Shown one piece after another: positions 56,640 through 64,000 of a DNA stretch of 64,000 nt. Location of the stretch: NCBI GenBank assembly GCA_034638255.1, contig JAWPGT010000008.1, positions 558,001 to 622,000 of the forward strand, given 5' to 3'. Source of the DNA: Coprinus comatus (Eukaryota; Basidiomycota; Agaricomycetes; Agaricales; Agaricaceae). A program made the position numbers and the translations under genes. Each line of letters begins with the position of its first letter. The stretch's first letter is position 1. Under the pieces are notes generated by a model. It was given only the letters and a program-made list of their open reading frames with translations. It ran no database searches and was not told where the DNA came from.

Positions 56640-57677
56640 TTTGGTTGTTATGTGATAAATGAGCTGCTGATGTGCTTGTTGAGCGTGGTGGGGATGGTAT
56701 AAGGTGCGGATGGCGATGGAAATGAAGCTGATGACAATGAAGCCGACATTAGCACTCCTTTCCTGAATTGTGATACCGATGATGCCGTTGATCGTATTTG
56801 GGTATGTTTGGTTGTAGTACCTGGCAAGCTTCAGAAGGAAGCTTTTTGTTATCCCAGAATCCCTCAAAGCAAGTCAATTTATGACTTCTCGCCTTGCTAA
56901 AGCTCTGCGCCACCCCAATATCTTATCAAACCTATATTCTCTTGGTTTGTTGGTACAAGATACTTGACCAAATGTCTATCCAACAGATTCCGGAAAGCTC
57001 CTTTCAACCTGCGCAAGTATAACCGTTGCAAACTGGATCATTATGATTATATGCAATTGATTACCTGGCAACTAAAGACAACGAATCATCACTCAGCCTT
57101 GTTTGGGCTTTTGGCACCAAAATATATATGACTTTTTGGATAGAATGTTCTGCCTAAACTTTCTGGGGACTGTGCAGTAGGCTTATGGATAACTGTTCAA
57201 CTAGGGTGCCATCGGCAGACAATTTCTCTCATGCTTGCTATGACCTCCAGGCTTGAAGTAACTGGCCCCCGTATATCATCTGCTCTACATCCTAGTTATG
57301 CGTATCTTCTGTGCAAGGGTCCTAACTTCTAGTTCACTGGTTGGCTATACAAAGTAACGGAACGAAGGTCTGTCAAAAGAACGTGTAACAAGAACAATCC
57401 TTCCAGCCTTATTATTTTACTCCATTCAACACTTATGTGCTGGTGTCGTTCCGTTGGTACTACTTCCTCTTCCAACAAACTCTTGACCAGCGATCTCACC
57501 CTGATGGGAGATTTAGGGCAGATTTATACCAGCCTATATGCTCCAATCCATCCGGATTATCTGCTGCACAGATTCCCTCATATTTTTTGTGGAGTGTCCG
57601 TGGGAAACTGATCGCGTATTGAATACTCTTGTGGTGATCGGGTATGATTTGATAACGGCTACCAACCACCCACGCCC
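56640..57677. other. intergenic, ARPC5 promoter and F-box-like promoter
   Basis: About 1.04 kb between divergent genes, with no convincing coding sequence. Frames near 57437-57734 overlap the start of the F-box-like gene on both strands and are shadows. Confidence 0.45.
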
Positions 57678-59155
57678 ATGGCATCTCCAGACAATCAAGA
57701 CCAAATTGCACTTTTGGCAGTAGAAGTCAGTCACTTGGACGAAATTTTAGAAGAAACCAACAATAAACGTGCAAAAATCCTACGGCAAATAAACTCCATA
57801 CGGTCCCCCATTCGAGTTCTACCTCCCGAAACTCTTGCCACCATCTTTCAGTATGCCATGCCACTTGTACCAATCAATACCAAACCCACTGATGAATCCA
57901 ATCTGAAACGGAAATTTCTGGTGGCCCCAACACTCCCATTCACCCTTGGATCCGTCTCGCATTACTGGCGGGAGGTAGCGTGGACTACTCCTCGGCTATG
58001 GACAACCTTACGGACGTGGATTATCGAAGATCAGATAGATCATACCGCCCACCTCATGCGCCTCTTCTTCTGTAATGCCAGTAGTCTCCCCATTTCACTT
58101 CGCATGTCCTTCCAACGGGGTTACAACACTCAAACGTCATTGGTGCCCCTCGAACAATTTCTTTTCCAGGAGAAAGCTATAGAAAGGGTCAAGGTGTTAG
58201 CAATTGAAAGACCTATTTCGTGGCTTCAATTGATGCATTCAGCAACACTTCCTCAACTTGTCCAGCTTGCCATTGATTTTCGTCCAGGCCCTTCGGAATT
58301 CGGACCTCTTACGCTACGAGAAAACACCCCCATCCTAAGTAAGGTGTCATTCGCCGCACCCCCACCCCTAGATATGCGCTGGTCGGGTATCACTTCACTA
58401 TCATTATCAGCCATGACTATAGAGTCGATGATCGGAATTCTTCTCCAATGCCCGAACTTGGTGGACTTTCATATGGATGCGGTTTATATGGGAACTTCGA
58501 CCGCTCCTCCGAGCACACTACCCCACCAAATATCTTTTCCTTATATGAAGAAACTTACGTGGAGCTACAATCCAGATGAATGGGCAGACATAATCTTAGA
58601 GAGATTGCATTTACCCGCATTGCAAAGATTATCATGGCAAAATAATGGATATGAAGTTGATGATATTGACGAAGCATCCGCTAAACCCTTACTCGCATTC
58701 TTTGGAAATCTATCCCAATCCCCCATGACGACGCTTGAACTCAAAGATGTCGAGTTTGGTATATCACTCATGAAACATCTATACCGCTCGGTACCGTTCC
58801 TGACAATACTAAAACTGGAGGAATACGATCAAGAACTATTACGTCGTTCACTTAATATTCTCCTTCCCGAATCCGAGGATTCTTATTTCCTACCCAACCT
58901 GCGCAGGATAGAGATTAATCTCAATAGGGATAATTATACACCTCTAATAATGCCAAGTTCGTTTGGAAATGAGTTATATCTACTTGTCTTGCTCAGGTCG
59001 CAGTGCCCTGGAATTCAACAAGATGGATTAGTTGTGTAGATCTTCGGGTATCAATAGAGTGGCCTGTAATTGCTAAACGAAACATTCATTCTTTGGTAGA
59101 AGATGGTTACAACCTGCAGATCTTGGAGAATGGGAAACCGGTGGATTGGTTATGA
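57678..59155 (+). CDS. F-box-like protein, 3' end disrupted
   Basis: An intronless open frame of 453 codons (57678-59039). It begins MASPDNQDQIALLAVEVSHL with a coiled-coil-like segment EILEETNNKRAKILRQINSI, then the F-box-like part IRVLPPETLATIFQYAMP and TLGSVSHYWREVAWTTPRLW, and leucine-rich repeats. This is the usual layout of the large Agaricomycete F-box-like family. The frame ends in RSQCPGIQQDGLVV, but other frames continue plausibly: SALEFNKMD overlapping it, and CVDLRVSIEWPVIAKRNIHS to a stop at 59153-59155 (LENGKPVDWL). So one or two indels around 59000-59035 appear to have cut the normal C-terminus. It may still give a shortened protein. Confidence 0.72.
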
Positions 59156-59799
59156 GAACAATGTGAGTATATGCGTTTCTTCTGTTTTTCTTCAGAAGCT
59201 TCCACGGAATGCCGACACTCATCATGTCGTTTGTTCTAGTCAGCTTTTAATTGCATCATTCGCATTTATTAATACCACGCACACATTTAATAATCGTTTC
59301 GGGATTGAAATTATAATTTATAATTTTATATCCTTTCACTTCATTTTATTTTCACCATTGATTTCAAAACTCATACTCGATACTATCATAGCCATACCAC
59401 AATCTAGTACATTTACACGTTCGCTGTATTCCCCTCTTTTCCCTTTCCCTCGTATTTCTAGTTTCACTCGTCCCATAGTTCTTGTAGCAGAATCACTCAC
59501 AGATGGTTGGGTGGTTAATATAGTCGATTTAATGATTAATTTTCTGAGCAGGTTCAACCCTCTTTTACTTTTTTACTTTTTATGTGTCAATCTTCCTTGC
59601 GACTTTCTTTACAACCTATTGACCGTTCTCGATCCCGAGTATATCCTATATACAGTATACTACAATAAATATACGAATAAAGATAAAGCATTGTCGTTGT
59701 AATATATATTTTTACCTCAATAAATTTTACATATAAATGGCTCTACATAGTACATAGCATAGACTATACGTAGTAGAGACCGGAAATTCAAATACAAGA
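59156..59799. other. intergenic, no supported gene
   Basis: About 640 bp of very AT-rich sequence with a long open frame (59103-59702) of Phe/Ile/Leu-rich composition that fits random AT-rich DNA. No motif. Confidence 0.4.
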
Positions 59800-60175
59800 T
59801 GTTTAAATAGGATCTAATACAAAAGGTACCAATCTCCGTTGTATAAAACACAATACGTCCGATCCCTTTTTCTATCCCACAATAGAGCAGTAAGAACAAA
59901 ATCATCACTCAATTTCATGGTAACATGTATATTTACAGCTCCAAATGAATCGGGAGTTTCATCTCAATAAAAAGATAGTAAACCTGCATCCCAGGTGGAG
60001 TGAACGATAAATGCTGCGGCTGGGGTAAAGCCAACAATATCATCATCATACAAGTACAAAGATTAATCCTGATTTTTAGTAATAATGGAAGCCTCATCTT
60101 TCCCATTGGAAGTGGAATGGGATAGCCAGGAAGATTCCTTAAGTCCTTTCACGCTTGACAGAACCCAAGAAGTGA
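59800..60175 (-). repeat. decayed gene fragment, copy 2 of a dispersed pair (other copies at 32777-33190 and 34270-34331)
   Basis: On the minus strand it reads GFTPAAAFIVHSTWDAG, HVTMKLSDDFVLTALLWDRK and RDRTYCVLYNGDWYLL, homologous to the block at 32777-33190. On the plus strand at about 60105-60170, KIP-stop-VLSRLTEPKK matches the end of the frame at 34035-34331. It carries stops, so it is not a working gene. No flanking repeats were seen. Confidence 0.55.
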
Positions 60176-60206
60176 GGTTTTGTGTCATGATTATATTAAT
60201 GTGAAG

Positions 60207-60218
60207 TGACGTCACGTG
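60207..60218. promoter_or_regulatory. overlapping TGACGTCA and CACGTG motifs
   Basis: TGACGTCACGTG at 60207-60218 combines an ATF/CREB-type palindrome with an E-box, about 90 bp upstream of the AIM9-like start. It is probably a remnant promoter element. Confidence 0.45.
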
Positions 60219-60301
60219 TATTATGGACGTGGGAATCACTGTACAGTCAAAATCTTTTTGTAGTTCGTGTTACGTTACTTCCGCTTCCACTGTGAGTCTG
60301 T

Positions 60302-62072
60302 ATGCTCGTCTTCAATTTGCTACCAGCCTCGGTCTGTCCGCCTCTGCGCCCTGCCCTCTCGTCACTACGCCGTCCTTTCTCCTCATTGGTTCAGCACATC
60401 TTTCCTCCTCAATCTCCAACTTGACTCACACCTGTTCGCAACTACCACGGCGTCGTGCATTCTCAAGCGCTGTGTCATAACTCTCTTGACCATCTCTTTA
60501 ACTATTCATCAGGACACTGACTGTAAGTCAAGTCTTATACATATTGTTCTCTGGCATATATATCTAATCCATAATCTCGTACATTCAGTGTTAACAATCA
60601 TCTTCGACTTGCAGAGCGTAGACGTGAATTTGACGTCGACGAGCTTTGTCGACTTGCAACACAGTCTGTTGGTCGGAGTTCTCAAGATATTAACACATTC
60701 GTGAAACTTGCCGAGGGCGGCTTCAATCGGACTTTCTTCTTCATCACTATGCACGACGGCTTCGAGATGGTAGCTCGTATCCCATACCCCCGTTACAGTC
60801 CCCAAGTTCTATGCTATCGCTAGTGAAGTCGCCACAATGCGTTTCCTCCGTTCCTAAGGGCTACCTGTTCCCGAGGTTTCGTCGGACAACGCTGCGAAGA
60901 CAGAGTATATTTTTATAGAGTTTATTAGAGATACGAAGCTTAGCGATGTGTGGATGGAGCTCGAGGAACCCGATATCGTTTCGATCTTGCGTCAACTTCA
61001 ACTTGCTCAACTCGAGTCTCGCATGATGTCTATTCCTTTTCCGGTGGAAGTCTCTACTTTACCAAAGACTTGGAGAAGGTGGCAGGGAGGACTGGCATCC
61101 CGCTCAAAGATGAACACTTTTGCGTTGGTCTAGATGTCAGGCTAAATATGTAGTACGGAAGGAGGTCCCAGCTTGACGTGGACAGGGACCATGTACGCCA
61201 TTTTGTTTCTTTTGTTCGACTTTCTGTAACTAATCGAGACTACAGACAAAAATGCCGAGGCAACACTTGTAGCAGGAGCTCGCAAGGAACTGGCATATCT
61301 GGAACAGTTTGGTCGACCACTACTACCGTTCCAGCGTGAAAGATGGGAGTCTTACGATTTCAAGTCAAAAATCTTGAACGCTGCCTTCTCATTGCACCCT
61401 CGCACCAAAGAACCGAGCCCTACACCATTTCTGTATCCGCCATCCTGATTTCCAGCCGAGAAACATCATTGTGTCAACGTCGTCAAACTCTAACCAGTTG
61501 AAATAGTGAGCCTGCTCGACTGGCAACACGCTTCGATCCTACCCCTGTTTGTCCACGCTCAGGTCTCTTACAGAACTACGACGACCCAGTCTCGCAGGCT
61601 TTCATCCCACCCTCACTTCCGGCGACCATGGACGAATTAGACCAATCTACCACAGTCGTCTTGTCCACTTCCAATAGGTCAAGAACACAGAGGAGTATAA
61701 CAAACACCATCACGATGCGTTGTCGGACCCCATGTTCATGTTTATCCACCGCCTTTTCGATTACGCTGGTGCTCCATGGGAGGGTGAGACTCATGCACTG
61801 AAGACTACATTGATATTGGCAGGGGAGATATGGGGGAAACTTTCGGGGGAAGGTGTACCGTGTCCACTCGCGTTTGAACCCGAGGACCTACGTAAGAGGA
61901 AGGAGCTGAGCGAAAGGCTGTAAGTAACGGATGAGAATTATGAGGGATGCCGAGGCCTGATTGGTTTCGAGACGGAGACCTGGATGTCTAACGAACACTA
62001 TGAGACGGCCATGGCACTCGCCGAGTGGCTAAAGATGAGGGTGCTCACAGAGATCCAGGAGGAGGAAGTTTG
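60302..62072 (+). pseudogene. AIM9-like mitochondrial APH-family kinase pseudogene
   Basis: The order of conserved blocks is that of fungal AIM9-like phosphotransferases: a presequence-like MLVFNLLPASVCPPLR with LSSLRRPFSS, then LFNYSSGH-stop-L, RRREFDVDELCRLATQSVGR, KLAEGGFNRTFFFITMHDGF, VTVPKFYAIASEVATMRFLR, TEYIFIEFIRDTKLSDVW, HFCVGLDVRL, AEATLVAGARKELAYLEQFG, the catalytic loop HPDFQPRNIIVS (61441 on), LLDWQHASILPLF and a tail HYETAMALAEWLKM. It is broken by TGA at 60528-60530 in place of a Trp codon, TAA at 60855-60857, several frame changes (about 60790, 61050, 61500, 61580) and further stops. Recognisable along its whole length, so the loss is fairly recent. Confidence 0.82.
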
Positions 62073-62161
62073 AGCTAAGGCTGAAGCGAATTGGTTCTTG
62101 AACGATTGGACGAAAAGGATTACTTGTAATGATTTTATTTAGCACGTAGTTTTAATTGAAC

Positions 62162-62171
62162 GTCACGTGAC
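62162..62171. promoter_or_regulatory. GTCACGTGAC palindrome upstream of Rheb
   Basis: A perfect 10 bp palindrome with a CACGTG core, the bHLH/Cbf1-type site, about 130 bp before the Rheb start codon. Position suits a promoter element. Confidence 0.5.
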
Positions 62172-62302
62172 TGTGACTGGAGGATAGAATTAATCACATA
62201 TGCGTCGTTGGCGCTCCTCTCCCCTCTTCCAACTTTCTCCAGCGTCCAAAAAACCAAATCGCAATACTTTGATTCATCACGAGAAAAATCAAGATAACAA
62301 TA

Positions 62303-63749
62303 ATGTCGACTACAACATCTGGAGCTACTAAGAGAAGAAAGATCGCAGTTTTAGGATCACGTTCAGTCGGTAATAGACATTCCTTCCTTTTCTTCAAATA
62401 TGACTTTCAAGGGCTGATTAATGCGAGGTTTTCTCTCCCTCTTTCCCTCACTCTCTGGTTCTGGCTCCCTGATTTTATTTCGACTTTTTTTTCCACGAAA
62501 TCTACCCTTCGGAATTGGCGAAACTCTCTCTTAAACTTTTGTCTTTTTTTTTTTCGCTCTGTTTTGTTGTTCTGTTTGATATATTCGGGATGTGTGTTAT
62601 GCTTGGGACTTTACTTGGACGTTAATCTTTTATTTGTGATTGGCTCGGTCATTTCAATGATGGTGTTTAGGCAAATCGTCACTGGTGAAACAATTTATTG
62701 AGGTACGTATGTATGTCTCTCTCTCCTAAAAAAACATCCCCCCCCCCTTTTTCTCTGAGACCAGCAGTGTAAAAACTGGAATTATACCGATTGCTGATTA
62801 TCAATTGTTTTTTTTTCTTTTTCTTATAGAACCATTTTGTGGATGCATATTATCCTACTATCGAATCTACATTCGCCAAGAACGTTACTTATAAAGGAGT
62901 TGAATATGATTGTCATATTATTGATACTGCTGGACAGGTCCGTTTTTTTCCTCTTCCTTTCCTTGTCCTTGCTTTCCTTCCTTATGCTTATCCTTGGTCC
63001 ATTTCAATCCAACTTAAAAAAAAACCCCTTTCTGTATATACATATTAAAAAAAAAACAGGACGAATATTCACCAATTAATGCACAATATGCAATCGGTAT
63101 TCATGGATATGTCCTCGTATATTCTATTACATCTCGAGCTACATTTGATATGATTCAAATTGTTTATGACAAGATCATTGATTTTTGTGGTGTTGGTGAT
63201 ATTCCATGTGTTATTGTCGGGTCAAAAATCGATTTGGCTTCTACTAGGTGAGTTATTATTACTGTTCATTCTTTCCATTTTTTTTTTGGGGGGGAGGGGA
63301 TATATGCTACCCTTTCCTGATATATATCTATGTTATATGGGAGGATGGGTACTTTGATTTGATCGTTGCTTGGATGGAATCCTCAACAATCAAAAAACCA
63401 TCGTTGTGTACCCGTTTACTCCTCCCATTGACAATTTCCCGTTTTACTTGACACTATTATATTAACATTATATTATTCTTGTTTACAGTCGTGTCGTAGA
63501 AGCTGCTGAAGGTGAAAAACTCGCCAAAACGAATAAAGCCGCATTCATAGAAACCAGTGCAAAGGAGAATATCAACGTCGGTACGTTGGATATTCCCATC
63601 TTTCTATTCTGTTCACTAAACTATCCCTTCTACATATTGGCTGTTTCTAAAATTATATAGGCAAAGTATTCGAATTGTGCTTGGCAGAAATTCAGAAACG
63701 TGCAGCACCAAATCAGGCTGAACCTGCTAAAGGTTGTCTCATTATGTAG
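62303..63749 (+). CDS. RHB1: Rheb-type Ras-family small GTPase
   Basis: About six exons with long pyrimidine-rich introns give about 190 residues. Splicing yields the G1 box GSRSVGKSSLVKQF, effector region YYPTIESTF, G3 DTAGQDEYS, then VGSKIDLA (NKxD equivalent) and ETSAKEN (G5), and a C-terminal CAAX box CLIM for prenylation. The G1 residue after Gly is Arg-Ser rather than the Gly-Gly of Ras, and the whole is closest to Rheb, the GTPase that activates TORC1 and controls amino-acid uptake. It acts at the endomembranes or vacuole. All motifs needed for nucleotide binding are intact. Confidence 0.93.
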
Positions 63750-64000
63750 AAAAGGTATCAAAAGAGAAGGAAACAATGCGAATGCGAACAGCGAATAGAT
63801 TTAGACAATTCTTTTCAAATTGAAAGAAAAGTTTTCGCTTACTTATACTAATAGAACCTCCTTTTTTTCTATCTTTATATTTCAGAAGACATTGATTCTT
63901 TTACTCTTTTTTTATGGTGCTCATTTTTTTCTGATCTCTTTATCTCATCCCCCTCCTCCTTTCCCTCTCTCTCGGTTAACGTTTTTCAAACACCTTGAAA
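63750..64000. other. Rheb 3' flank
   Basis: Pyrimidine-rich, non-coding sequence after the Rheb stop, up to the window edge. No gene seen. Confidence 0.5.

Noticed and set aside
59103..59702. 199-codon open frame after the F-box-like gene
   Set aside because: Phe/Ile/Leu/Tyr-rich composition matches AT-rich random sequence, the beginning overlaps the displaced end of the F-box-like gene in another frame, and no motif is present.
1..64000. tRNA, rRNA or CRISPR arrays
   Set aside because: Looked for TpsiC-arm-like GGTTCGA words, rRNA blocks and regularly spaced repeats; none was found outside coding sequence.

Overview
The window is nuclear DNA of a filamentous basidiomycete, most likely an Agaricomycete. 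Genes are closely packed and cut by many 45-70 bp GT-AG introns. Encoded families fit a mushroom-forming fungus: GH3 and PL14 secreted enzymes, a KRE6/SKN1-type cell-wall protein, F-box-like proteins, an AIM9/APH kinase relic and serine/threonine-rich surface proteins. I see no rRNA, tRNA, CRISPR, bacterial-style operon or intact transposon.

Layout. 0-5 kb: an APC/C-type E2 (UBE2S-like), a secreted PL14 lyase and an SDR. 5.7-14.4 kb: a GH3 beta-glucosidase with a mucin-like N-terminus and a RING-containing SNF2 ATPase of the Rad5/Uls1 group. 14.5-21 kb: three neighbouring S/T-rich, GPI-anchor-like surface proteins and a KRE6/SKN1 GH16 protein, together a cell-surface block. 21.8-27.5 kb: a small secreted cysteine-containing protein, a small hydrophilic protein, a disordered S/T/P-rich protein and adenylosuccinate lyase. 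28.5-36.2 kb and 47.4-48.8 kb: four paralogous single-pass membrane proteins. 37-43 kb: uroporphyrinogen-III synthase and a citrate carrier sharing a 129 bp divergent promoter, then a TRK potassium transporter. 43.4-52 kb: an Rtt106-like histone chaperone, a secreted amidohydrolase-fold protein, an RluA-type pseudouridine synthase and an unrecognised protein with a glycine-rich hydrophobic tail. 53-59 kb: an F-box/WD40/UIM protein with two apparent frameshifts, ARPC5, and an F-box-like protein with a disrupted 3' end. 60-64 kb: a decayed AIM9-like kinase pseudogene and a Rheb GTPase.

The most interesting signal is the four-member membrane protein family. Each member has a tandemly duplicated extracellular beta-rich module, two phase-1 introns at equivalent places in the two modules, one transmembrane helix, and a divergent cytoplasmic tail that keeps two short motifs: a juxtamembrane (T/E)PF-x-(L/I)-P element and a C-terminal DSG-x-R...LPPxY(T/S) element. 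The PPxY core is a WW-domain ligand, so the family looks like cell-surface receptors or sensors that could be coupled to Rsp5/Nedd4-type ubiquitin ligases. Function is inferred from motifs only.
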